Assembly: GCA_002314775.1 (NCBI GenBank)
Contig: DCHE01000050.1
Location: 1-5,527 of the forward strand
Direction: 5' to 3'
DNA from: Lachnospiraceae bacterium UBA1760
GTDB taxonomy: Bacteria > Bacillota > Clostridia > Lachnospirales > Lachnospiraceae
DNA: 5,527 nucleotides
Positions 1 through 5,282 of the stretch are shown here, piece by piece. The notes beneath the pieces were generated by a model. The model was not told the DNA's origin, searched no databases, and worked only from the letters and a program-made list of their open reading frames with translations. Position 1 is the stretch's first letter; each line of letters starts with the position of its first letter. The translations under genes and the position numbers were made by a program.

Positions 1-530
1 GCAGAGTGCTGGAGGAGACTTTCCGTCAGGAGGCAGAGAGTGCTTATCAGCAGATCATAGATCTGATTGAAAGGTTTCAGAAAATTGATGCAGCTATTGT
101 GGCATCTAACGCAGCTACTATGATTCATATTTCTTTTGGTGATTACACTGTTGCAGGTGCTATTTCACTTAGAAGTAGAATGCGTGGAAATGGCAGTTAC
201 GATGATGAGGCTGATTTTGAGCAGAGTCTTTACACAAAGATGAAGAATGAACTCGATAAGAGACTTATTTCTGTTGAAAATAAGAATAAGCAGCTGGAGA
301 CTACAGCAGAGAGTATGCGGCTTAGCATTCTTGGTAAGGATACCAAGGCTAAGGATGATAAGCCTCTTGAGGTAGTGGCTACTTATGTACAGGAGAATAC
401 AGCGGAGCTTGTAGATCCGCTTGATGTACAGAAGAAGGTTGAGGAGATTCAGGAGAAGAGAGCTAAACTTCTGTCTGAGCTTGATACTCAGATTAAGGTT
501 TCTAACGCAACAACCTTCATCGAGATTTAA
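1..530 (+). CDS. Coiled-coil hypothetical protein, 5'-truncated (DIP1984/septicolysin-like?)
   Basis: The frame is open from the left edge (first full codon at base 3) to a TAA at 528-530, leaving about 175 residues. A GTG at base 6 could be read as a start, but no ribosome binding site is visible and the frame stays open upstream, so the gene probably begins outside the window. The product is soluble, highly charged and helical: a helix ending in IDAAIVASNAAT, a short YTVAGAISLRSRM segment, a long charged middle, and a C-terminal helix ending SELDTQIKVSNATTFIEI. This layout (helix, xNxAT, small loop, aLxxRxxx, long helix, terminal ELDxxIxxxNxTT) recalls the DIP1984/septicolysin-like family, where about 40 more N-terminal residues would be expected. 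The resemblance is from memory and distant, and that family's function is unclear. A phage or structural protein of similar coiled-coil character is an alternative. No membrane segment or signal peptide is visible. Confidence 0.8.
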   Translation, partial: RVLEETFRQEAESAYQQIIDLIERFQKIDAAIVASNAATMIHISFGDYTVAGAISLRSRMRGNGSYDDEADFEQSLYTKMKNELDKRLISVENKNKQLETTAESMRLSILGKDTKAKDDKPLEVVATYVQENTAELVDPLDVQKKVEEIQEKRAKLLSELDTQIKVSNATTFIEI

Positions 531-536
531 GATTTT

Positions 537-584
537 TGCCTGCAACACGAAAACTTCAAACCCGGTTTCCCAGGCAGCTGGGTT
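537..584 (+). other. Potentially structured intergenic RNA segment with alternative stems
   Basis: Between the first gene and the tRNA, several short complementary arms compete. CCCAG (569-573) pairs with CTGGG (578-582) around a GCAG loop. AACCC (559-563) can pair with GGGTT (580-584). TGCCTG (537-542) can pair with CAGGCA (571-576). No T-run follows, so this is not a standard intrinsic terminator, although it sits where the upstream gene should end. It may be a weak terminator or 3' end structure, or chance. Confidence 0.25.
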
Positions 585-611
585 AAGTTGCTCAAATTCT
601 ATCGATAATAT
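583..611 (+). promoter_or_regulatory. Weak candidate promoter for the tRNA gene
   Basis: TTAAGT (583-588) and TAATAT (606-611) are separated by 17 bases and lie about 35 bases before the tRNA. The match to TTGACA/TATAAT is only 3 of 6 and 4 of 6. A perfect 10-bp palindrome, GAATCGATTC (629-638), and CTTGAA/TTCAAG arms (614-619, 636-641) lie between it and the tRNA 5' end. These could be processing or control elements, but nothing further supports them. Confidence 0.25.
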
Positions 612-645
612 GTCTTGAAAACATAAAAGAATCGATTCAAGGACT

Positions 646-718
646 TCCAGAATAGCTCAGAGGGTAGAGCACATGACTCGTAATCATGATGGCGAAGGTT
701 CGACTCCTTCTTCAGGAT
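646..718 (+). tRNA. tRNA-Thr, anticodon CGT
   Basis: A 73-base cloverleaf can be folded by eye. The acceptor arms are 646-652 and 711-717, and T653 A654 stand at positions 8 and 9. The D stem is GCTC/GAGC (655-658, 667-670) around an 8-base loop with the GG pair. The anticodon stem is CATGA/TCATG (672-676, 684-688) with loop CTCGTAA and anticodon CGT at 679-681, reading the threonine codon ACG. The variable loop is 689-693. The T stem is GAAGG/CCTTC (694-698, 706-710) with loop TTCGACT. Oddities: A649 opposes A714 in the acceptor stem, the first pair is U-A rather than G-C, the discriminator is T718, and the following bases are CCC, so CCA is not encoded. It may be functional but non-canonical, or a decaying or recombined copy. 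Confidence 0.8.
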
Positions 719-788
719 CCCTATACAGGAGATTGTAAACTGTTTTAAATTTTTTATCGATGGTGAATTTTGAATGTTGAACCGTTTT

Positions 789-823
789 GTTCATAAACTG
801 TCGTATGTAACTTATGAACTTTT
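789..823 (+). terminator. Possible weak stem-loop terminator downstream of the tRNA
   Basis: A perfect 8-bp inverted repeat, GTTCATAA (789-796) and TTATGAAC (812-819), encloses a 15-base loop and is followed by four T residues. The stem is AT-rich and the T tract is short, so termination would be inefficient. It lies about 70 bases after the tRNA 3' end and could end that transcript. It is otherwise the only notable structure I see in the gene-free stretch 719-931. Confidence 0.25.
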
Positions 824-931
824 CTATAGGCATAGAAATATGCTGAAATCCATGAGAAAGGTTTCGTGCTAAACCGGTTGACGAGAAGTAATCCTCATGG
901 CTATGTTGTAGGCATTTTTTATGTGGTGGTA

Positions 932-1129
932 ATGGTCGTGGCATTGGATAAGGCAATTCAATATGGAAAAGAACATAGAAAACCTTATGGTAAAAGATAT
1001 GGAAGTTATGCGAAGTCTGTTGATAGAAGTTGCAGAAACCATGGGGGTTGTTCCTGGTGTGAAAGTAATAGGACATACAAAAACAGAAAAAGAGTAGCTG
1101 GAATGATAGCAGCTATGAAGGATAAATAA
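932..1129 (+). CDS. Small basic Cys-rich protein with CRNHGGCxWC core, function unknown
   Basis: The frame encodes 65 residues from ATG 932 to TAA 1127-1129. The N-terminus contains AIQYGKEHRKPYGK (residues 8-21), followed by VDRSCRNHGGCSWCESNR (30-47), where Cys34, His37, Cys40 and Cys43 could form a small metal-binding knuckle. The tail is basic and helical (TYKNRKRVAGMIAAMKDK). From memory, short Firmicute proteins with GKEHRKPY, then CRNHGxCxWCxxNR and a basic tail form a recurring uncharacterised group. That recall, rather than length, is why I prefer this frame over two competing ones. The family start is uncertain: GTG 923, GTG 926 and GTG 866 are in frame, and no site has a strong Shine-Dalgarno. 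The longer form would add a hydrophobic stretch (GYVVGIFYVVVMVVAL) that probably does not belong. The product is predicted cytosolic and could bind nucleic acid or zinc, but its role is unknown. Confidence 0.6.
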   Translation: MVVALDKAIQYGKEHRKPYGKRYGSYAKSVDRSCRNHGGCSWCESNRTYKNRKRVAGMIAAMKDK

Positions 1130-1276
1130 TGAGCCGGAGTCACATAGTAGTAATGCAGGTATGTTCATTCTGGCGATACCAGAGAAGCACTTGATGTATT
1201 TTGCAATGAGGAAGAGTTACAGATTCTGTGGTAAAATAAGAAAAGAAAATGGATTAGCGAAAGCAAATATACAAAT

Positions 1277-1281
1277 GAGGG
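1277..1281 (+). promoter_or_regulatory. Ribosome binding site of the exonuclease III gene
   Basis: GAGGG lies six bases before ATG 1288 and fixes that start. A possible extended -10 element (TGG plus TAAAAT, 1229-1237) lies about 50 bases upstream, without a recognisable -35 box. The preceding stretch from 1130 holds no gene I can support. Confidence 0.65.
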
Positions 1282-1287
1282 AACAAG

Positions 1288-2115
1288 ATGAAACTTATAT
1301 CATGGAATATTGACTCTTTAAATGCAGCGCTTACATCATCATCTGACAGAGCACTTTTATCAAGGGCTGTACTTGAGACGCTTAAGGGTGAAGATGCAGA
1401 TGTAATTGCAATACAGGAAACCAAGCTTCCAGAGGCTGGACCATCGGCAAAGCTTTTAGATGAGCTGAATAAATACTTTGAAGGCTATAGAGTTGAGTGG
1501 GTAAGCTCCGTGCCACCTGCACGTAAGGGCTATGCAGGAACAATGTTTATTATTAGGGATTCCATAAAGTCTGACAAAATAGTACCAAGAATTGGTGCGC
1601 CTGATACTATGGATGATGAGGGCAGACTGCTTGTATTGGAACTTGAGGACTTTTACTTTGTAAACGTGTATACACCTAATGCAGGAGATGGCTTAAAAAG
1701 ACTTCCTGAGCGCCAGGTCTGGGATGAACTATATGCATCATATCTTAAGGAACTGGACACTAAGAAGCCGGTAGTAGCCTGTGGAGATTTTAATGTTGCC
1801 CATAAGGAAATTGACCTTGCCAACCCTAAGACTAATCACATGTCAGCAGGATTTACAGACGAGGAGAGAGCAGGATTTACTAACATTTTGGATAAGGGCT
1901 TTGTAGATACCTTCCGTCACATTCATGGAGATGTAAAGGATGTATACTCCTGGTGGGGACAGAGAATTAAGACAAGTAAAATAAATAATACGGGCTGGAG
2001 AATTGATTACTTCCTTGTAAGTGACAGAATCAAGGACAAGGTAGTTAAGTCTGAAATGATTGATTCAGGAGACAGACAGGATCATACACCAATAGTAATG
2101 GAAATAGATTTTTAA
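1288..2115 (+). CDS. xth: Exodeoxyribonuclease III / class II AP endonuclease (ExoA/Xth type)
   Basis: This 275-residue enzyme belongs to the exonuclease III (EEP) fold family. It cuts the DNA backbone 5' of abasic sites and trims 3' blocking groups in base excision repair in the cytoplasm. The conserved blocks are in order: SWNIDSLNAAL with Asn7; IAIQETKL with metal ligand Glu44; NVYTPNAG with Tyr128; CGDFNVAHKEIDLANPKTN with Asp167 and Asn169; GFTDEERAGF; YSWWGQR; NTGWRIDYFLVS with Asp240; and QDHTPIV with the Asp265-His266 pair. The last motif has QDHTP where SDHCP is common, but the catalytic residues are kept. It is slightly longer than the approximately 250-residue Bacillus enzyme because of insertions such as the SSSDRALLSRAVLE region near the N-terminus. 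The start is ATG 1288 behind GAGGG. The gene appears to be a single unit, since a strong new promoter starts at its stop codon. The assignment is secure. Confidence 0.97.
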   Translation: MKLISWNIDSLNAALTSSSDRALLSRAVLETLKGEDADVIAIQETKLPEAGPSAKLLDELNKYFEGYRVEWVSSVPPARKGYAGTMFIIRDSIKSDKIVPRIGAPDTMDDEGRLLVLELEDFYFVNVYTPNAGDGLKRLPERQVWDELYASYLKELDTKKPVVACGDFNVAHKEIDLANPKTNHMSAGFTDEERAGFTNILDKGFVDTFRHIHGDVKDVYSWWGQRIKTSKINNTGWRIDYFLVSDRIKDKVVKSEMIDSGDRQDHTPIVMEIDF

Positions 2116-2144
2116 TTGAAAATTTGCTCTTAAAACAATATAAT
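2116..2144 (+). promoter_or_regulatory. Near-consensus sigma-70/sigma-A promoter for the DUF4234-DUF2752 unit
   Basis: TTGAAA (2116-2121) and TATAAT (2139-2144) are separated by exactly 17 bases. The -10 box is perfect and the -35 box matches 5 of 6. The -35 box begins on the base after the exonuclease TAA (2113-2115). Transcription should start near 2150, giving a leader of about 40 bases. It is the strongest promoter visible in the window. Confidence 0.75.
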
Positions 2145-2156
2145 ATATTATGAGGA

Positions 2157-2171
2157 TATGAAGAATTCATA
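2157..2171 (+). promoter_or_regulatory. Operator-like inverted repeat in the leader of the DUF4234 gene
   Basis: TATGAA (2157-2162) and TTCATA (2166-2171) form a perfect 6-bp dyad with a GAA spacer. It lies just after the predicted transcription start and before the Shine-Dalgarno site. The position would suit a repressor site or a small leader hairpin. No regulator gene is present in the window, so this is inference from position only. Confidence 0.3.
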
Positions 2172-2173
2172 CG

Positions 2174-2180
2174 AAAGGAG
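2174..2180 (+). promoter_or_regulatory. Ribosome binding site of the DUF4234 gene
   Basis: AAAGGAG lies nine bases before ATG 2190. It is the best Shine-Dalgarno match in this part of the window and fixes the start. Confidence 0.7.
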
Positions 2181-2189
2181 AGCAAAATA

Positions 2190-2537
2190 ATGAGAGAGAT
2201 TAAAGAAAGAAACATAGCTTTATGTATTATTTTTTCAATCATTACTTGTGGTATTTATACTATTTACTGGTACATTATGATGGTAAATGATCTTAATGAG
2301 GTTTCAGGTCATCCTGAAGATACAACAGGTGGAATGGTATTTCTTTTAACACTTGTTACATGTGGAATCTATGGTTGGATTTGGCTTTATAATGCAGGTA
2401 AGAAGGTTGATGAGATGGATGGAACAGGAGATAACTCAATTCTTTTCCTTATCCTTGCAATTTTCGGACTTGGTATCGTTGACTATGCAATCATCCAGGA
2501 TAAGATTAACAAGCATGCAACAGTACAAACAGTATAA
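2190..2537 (+). CDS. DUF4234 family small integral membrane protein
   Basis: The product is 115 residues with three predicted membrane segments: about 9-30, 47-67 and 83-103. It starts with a short charged stretch (MREIKERN) and ends with a charged tail. The motif T-C-G-I-Y-x-x-x-W occurs twice, at residues 19-27 (ITCGIYTIYW) and 57-65 (VTCGIYGWIW). This TxGIYxxxW pattern, with DLNEVSG after the first helix, is the hallmark of DUF4234. The molecular function of that family is unknown. The gene has its own strong promoter (2116-2144) and ribosome binding site, and ends with tandem TAA codons (2535-2540). Its last 23 bases overlap the start of the DUF2752 gene, which suggests coupled translation of two membrane proteins. 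A terminator-like hairpin follows at once. Confidence 0.9.
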   Translation: MREIKERNIALCIIFSIITCGIYTIYWYIMMVNDLNEVSGHPEDTTGGMVFLLTLVTCGIYGWIWLYNAGKKVDEMDGTGDNSILFLILAIFGLGIVDYAIIQDKINKHATVQTV

Positions 2538-3006
2538 TAAAAACAAGGAATCTGGGGACCATATTATATGGCCCCCTAATTTTTTTAGAAAAGCATTACT
2601 TCTGATATCGATTCTATTTATCGGACTCATATACTATGTAATAGCTTCAAATAATATATTTATAATTCCATGCGCATTCAGGTTTATTACAGGATTCTTT
2701 TTTGATGGAGGACTTAGATGTCCGGGTTGTGGAATTACTCATATGATTGTAAGTGAACTGAAGCTCGACTTTGTTAAGGCGTTTGAAAGCAATCAGGTAA
2801 TATTTGTCCTGCAGCCATTTCTGTTATATGAAGTGATAAAGCTTATATGGTGCTATATATTCAATAAGAAAGCAAAGTACAGTAAACTGGAAAATATTTT
2901 TATAATCGCATGTATTGTTGTGCTTTTAATCTTTGGCATAGTAAGAAATATTACAGAAAGAACAGTAGGAATTGCAAATACAAATACAATAATGCGTGCG
3001 ATATGA
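2515..3006 (+). CDS. DUF2752 family membrane protein with CPGCGITH motif
   Basis: Read from ATG 2515, the protein has 163 residues. It contains a hydrophilic N-terminus (1-25), a membrane helix (about 26-45), the conserved block IIPCAFRFITG then LRCPGCGITHMIVSELKLDFVKAFESN (50-93), and two more helices (about 94-116 and 127-146). The C-x-x-C-G-x-T motif followed by a small helix and xDFxxAFxxN defines DUF2752, whose function is unknown. The cysteines (Cys53, Cys69, Cys72) suggest metal or redox chemistry at the membrane, but this is inference. The frame is open back to 2353, but those codons lie wholly inside the DUF4234 gene, so ATG 2515 is the most plausible start. No other in-frame ATG exists before the first helix. 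The Shine-Dalgarno site is weak (AGGAT, 13 bases away), which suggests coupling to the overlapping DUF4234 gene. A terminator-like hairpin falls within codons 14-24. Confidence 0.85.
   Translation: MQQYKQYNKNKESGDHIIWPPNFFRKALLLISILFIGLIYYVIASNNIFIIPCAFRFITGFFFDGGLRCPGCGITHMIVSELKLDFVKAFESNQVIFVLQPFLLYEVIKLIWCYIFNKKAKYSKLENIFIIACIVVLLIFGIVRNITERTVGIANTNTIMRAI
2554..2586 (+). terminator. Terminator-like hairpin inside the 5' end of the DUF2752 gene
   Basis: GGGG (2554-2557), an A, and CCAT (2559-2562) pair with ATGG (2568-2571), a C, and CCCC (2573-2576), around a 5-base ATTAT loop with one A.C mismatch (or a bulged A). The T-rich tract TAATTTTTTT (2577-2586) follows. This is a classical Rho-independent terminator shape, 14 bases beyond the tandem TAA codons of DUF4234. 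It also encodes residues 14-24 of the DUF2752 protein, so it may act as an attenuator or partial terminator within the operon. Confidence 0.6.
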
Positions 3007-3011
3007 GTGCG

Positions 3012-3047
3012 AGCGCAGATAAAAGAGCATTTGAAATATCTGGCGCT
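3012..3047 (+). other. Stem-loop after the DUF2752 stop codon
   Basis: AGCGC plus AGATA (3012-3021) pairs with TATCT plus GCGCT (3037-3041, 3043-3047), giving a 10-bp stem with one bulged G (3042) and a 15-base AT-rich loop. It starts five bases after the stop codon. The following sequence is AT-rich but has no T-run, so it may be a 3' end stabiliser, a weak terminator, or a leader element of the next gene. It does not resemble the cyclic-di-GMP-I (GEMM) riboswitch. Confidence 0.35.
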
Positions 3048-3091
3048 TATGATTATAATAAATTATCTATATAAAAAGCATATATTATAAA
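3047..3091 (+). promoter_or_regulatory. AT-rich candidate promoter region for the GGDEF-EAL gene
   Basis: Two 17-base-spaced candidates are visible: TTATGA (3047-3052) with TATAAA (3070-3075), and TTATCT (3063-3068) with TATAAA (3086-3091). Both -10 boxes match 5 of 6, but the -35 boxes match only 3 of 6. The rest of the 156-base intergenic region holds the stem-loop at 3012-3047 and no coding frame I can support. Confidence 0.3.
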
Positions 3092-3152
3092 TTATGTTAT
3101 TTGTCACAATTATTCTATAGTTTTTGGATATTGGTTATCAAAATACATTTTT

Positions 3153-3157
3153 GGGGG
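3153..3157 (+). promoter_or_regulatory. Ribosome binding site deciding the GGDEF-EAL start
   Basis: GGGGG lies five bases before ATG 3163 and can pair with CCUCC of 16S rRNA using one G-U wobble. The frame is open upstream to a TTG at 3124 that has no such site, so ATG 3163 is preferred. Confidence 0.55.
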
Positions 3158-3162
3158 TTATT

Positions 3163-5253
3163 ATGCGGTTAACTGACAATCCAGGATATATGGAACATTT
3201 TAGAGAGGTAACATATACAATGATGAATGGTGTAGTGGAGCTGGTTAAGCATCCAGACGGATCATCTGATATTGTATATGTAAATGAGGCAGCAGCACGA
3301 TTATTATGCTCAAATTCGGGTGATGCAGCAGAAAGACTCGATAAGGATCCATACGCTTTTGTCTATCCTATTGATAGGGACAGAGTAAGGGAAGCGATAG
3401 AAGCATGTCGAACAAATGAAAATGTTAAGGAAACATACAGAGTATGTGATAAGGATGGACAGGTTACTTGGGTTCTGGCACATTTTCATTCAATGTATGA
3501 AGAAGACGACTTACACATTGTTATTATTTATTCAAATATAAGTGAACTTATGAGTACTCAGGCTAAGCTTAGTTCTGAGGGGCTTAAGCTTTGGGATATT
3601 ATAAATTCAATACCAATGGGAATCATTATTTTCGACATAGATGACAACGGTAAGTGTTCTGTTGTTACAATGAACGATCAGTTGATTGCCTTCTCAAATA
3701 ATGTAGGAAAATATCTTGATGGTAATATACGCGCCTGGACGAAGGAAGAGCTTACAATGCTCTTTAACCAGTCGCTTTACGCATTCTGTGACAAGAGTGA
3801 TGTAGATGCTGTTAACAGGATGCTCGAAGAGAGTAAAACAGAGTACACTACAAGCTGCATATTTAAGCTTCGTGGCTCAACAGAAAAAAATACTATATAT
3901 ATTAAGAGTACCTGTTATTCGAAACCTGTTTCAGATACATCAAGATACTATTATATAACCTTTGAAAATGTAACTAAGGATAAGAATCAGGAAATTGAAC
4001 TTTCCAAGAAGCAGGAACTGCTGATGCTGCTTAGTTATACGGACTCACTTACGAAGGTAATGAACCGAAACTCTTACAGCAATTATGTCCGCAACTGCTG
4101 GATAGAACCTCTGGAAAATGCAGGAGTTGTATTTGCAGACATAAATGGACTAAAACGTGTAAATGATATACTTGGGCACCAGTATGGTGATGAAATGCTG
4201 GTTCGTTTCACCAATATTCTGAAGAATTATTTTGACAGCGAAATAATATTCCGTATCAGTGGCGATGAATTTATCAGCATTCTTCCAAATATTGATAGAA
4301 AAGAATTTATAAACAGAATGCACCGGTTGGACCAGGAACTTGAAGATAATGAAAGTATTGCAAGTATTGGATACGTATGGGAAGCGAATATTAATGATAT
4401 AAAGCTTGTTGCCAACCAGGCAGAACAGATAATGTATGTCGAAAAGCAGAAATACTACGAGAAAGAGAAGAGCCTGAAATCAAAGCACAGACCACTTCTT
4501 CTTAATTTGCTATTGTCTGATTTGGAGAATAAGCGTTTCAGAATGTATCTGCAGCCTAAAGGTGATATAGATACGTCAAAGGTAATAGGTGCAGAGGCAT
4601 TAATTCGTAAGATTGATGATTCTGGAAGAATTATTGCTCCATACGAGTTTATTCCACAGCTTGAAAAGGAAAGACTCATACCCAAAATTGACTACTATAT
4701 GCTCAATGAGGTTTGCCGTTTCCTTGAGAAACTCAAGAAAATGGGAAAAAATGATTTCGTTATTTCTGTAAATATGTCAAGAGTAACACTTGTTGAGAAT
4801 AATTATATCGAGACTGTTAAGGACATAATTGAAAAGTATGACATTAATATTGATCAGCTTGAATTCGAAATAACTGAGTCAAATGAAACTATGGATAATA
4901 TGAGGCTTGAAGAGTATATTCGTAAAATCAAGGCTCTGGGAATCAAGATATCACTTGATGATGTAGGAACAGAGTACTCATCCTTGCCAATGCTATTGCT
5001 TGACGGAATTGACAGCGTAAAGCTTGACCGTTCGCTTATCCTTAAGTCAAGGACACATAAGGCATGCAGGCTTTTGAAGTATATAACTGATATGTGTCAT
5101 AGTTTTGGAATGACAGTTATTGCTGAAGGCGTTGAAGAAGATGAGGTTCGCGAAGGCCTTAAAAGTATCAGTTGTGATATTTATCAGGGATATCTGTTAT
5201 CAAGGCCGATTCCAAATGAAGAGTTCCTTAACAGATACATATTAGGATATTAA
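3163..5253 (+). CDS. PAS-PAS-GGDEF-EAL cyclic-di-GMP signalling protein
   Basis: This 696-residue protein has no signal peptide or membrane helix and should be cytosolic. Two PAS-like sensor domains (about 10-130 and 143-272) are linked by a short helix (KKQELLMLLSYTD) to a GGDEF domain (about 292-437) and an EAL domain (about 445-690). GGDEF domains make cyclic-di-GMP from GTP, and EAL domains hydrolyse it. The GGDEF domain has DSLTKVMNR (294-302), FADINGLKRVND with metal-binding Asp326, and the signature SGDEF (366-370) with Ser for the first Gly. The inhibitory RxxD site is absent (FDSE there). The EAL domain keeps EAL (478-480), Asn537 in VNMS, Glu569 and Glu572 in EITE, Asp599-Asp600, Lys620, Asp622, Glu655 in AEGVE and Gln675 in QGY. 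The loop normally DDFGTGYSS reads DDVGTEYSS. Phosphodiesterase activity is likely, and cyclase activity is possible. A NifX-like gene follows 29 bases later. Confidence 0.95.
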   Translation: MRLTDNPGYMEHFREVTYTMMNGVVELVKHPDGSSDIVYVNEAAARLLCSNSGDAAERLDKDPYAFVYPIDRDRVREAIEACRTNENVKETYRVCDKDGQVTWVLAHFHSMYEEDDLHIVIIYSNISELMSTQAKLSSEGLKLWDIINSIPMGIIIFDIDDNGKCSVVTMNDQLIAFSNNVGKYLDGNIRAWTKEELTMLFNQSLYAFCDKSDVDAVNRMLEESKTEYTTSCIFKLRGSTEKNTIYIKSTCYSKPVSDTSRYYYITFENVTKDKNQEIELSKKQELLMLLSYTDSLTKVMNRNSYSNYVRNCWIEPLENAGVVFADINGLKRVNDILGHQYGDEMLVRFTNILKNYFDSEIIFRISGDEFISILPNIDRKEFINRMHRLDQELEDNESIASIGYVWEANINDIKLVANQAEQIMYVEKQKYYEKEKSLKSKHRPLLLNLLLSDLENKRFRMYLQPKGDIDTSKVIGAEALIRKIDDSGRIIAPYEFIPQLEKERLIPKIDYYMLNEVCRFLEKLKKMGKNDFVISVNMSRVTLVENNYIETVKDIIEKYDINIDQLEFEITESNETMDNMRLEEYIRKIKALGIKISLDDVGTEYSSLPMLLLDGIDSVKLDRSLILKSRTHKACRLLKYITDMCHSFGMTVIAEGVEEDEVREGLKSISCDIYQGYLLSRPIPNEEFLNRYILGY

Positions 5254-5270
5254 GATATAAAGAAAATAAC

Positions 5271-5275
5271 AGGAG
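5271..5275 (+). promoter_or_regulatory. Ribosome binding site of the NifX-like gene
   Basis: AGGAG lies seven bases before ATG 5283. The spacer after the GGDEF-EAL stop is only 29 bases and holds no clear terminator, so co-transcription is likely. Confidence 0.65.
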
Positions 5276-5282
5276 AAAGACA

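Noticed and set aside
165..618. Open frames on both strands over and beyond the 3' end of the first gene
   Set aside because: They are out-of-frame shadows with low-complexity Leu/Ile or Arg-rich translations.
774..872. A 32-residue plus-strand frame starting MLNRFVHKLSYV
   Set aside because: It is short, has no ribosome binding site or family resemblance, and contains the inverted repeat at 789-819.
684..1076. A 130-residue open frame on the minus strand
   Set aside because: It runs into the tRNA, giving the PEEGVEPSPS-like tail typical of antisense tRNA translation, has no recognisable domain, and opposes the Cys-rich gene.
963..1097. A 44-residue plus-strand frame (MEKNIENLMVKDMEVMRS...) with a plausible AAGG site
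   Set aside because: Its codons look acceptable, but it overlaps the CRNHGGCxWC frame, which carries a recognisable conserved pattern. Only one of the two is likely real.
1154..1234. A possible gene remnant ending HSGDTREALDVFCNEEELQILW before a stop
   Set aside because: It reads like protein, but there is no start, and stop codons crowd just upstream (1145-1153). I cannot name a parent family.
1161..1313. A 50-residue frame starting MFILAIPEKHLMYFAM and overlapping the exonuclease start
   Set aside because: It has no properly spaced ribosome binding site, overlaps a secure gene and shows no domain.
2353..2514. An N-terminal extension of the DUF2752 frame
   Set aside because: These codons lie entirely within the DUF4234 gene, and the added residues (MLHVESMVGFGFIMQVRR...) are not family-like.
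3124..3162. A TTG start adding 13 residues to the GGDEF-EAL protein
   Set aside because: It has no Shine-Dalgarno site, whereas ATG 3163 has GGGGG five bases upstream.
3007..3162. A cyclic-di-GMP riboswitch before the GGDEF-EAL gene
   Set aside because: The region is AT-rich and lacks the conserved GEMM-type core and tetraloop receptor features. Only a simple stem-loop is visible.
4227..4685. Minus-strand open frames inside the GGDEF-EAL gene
   Set aside because: They are Ser/Leu/Ile-rich antisense shadows of a secure coding region.
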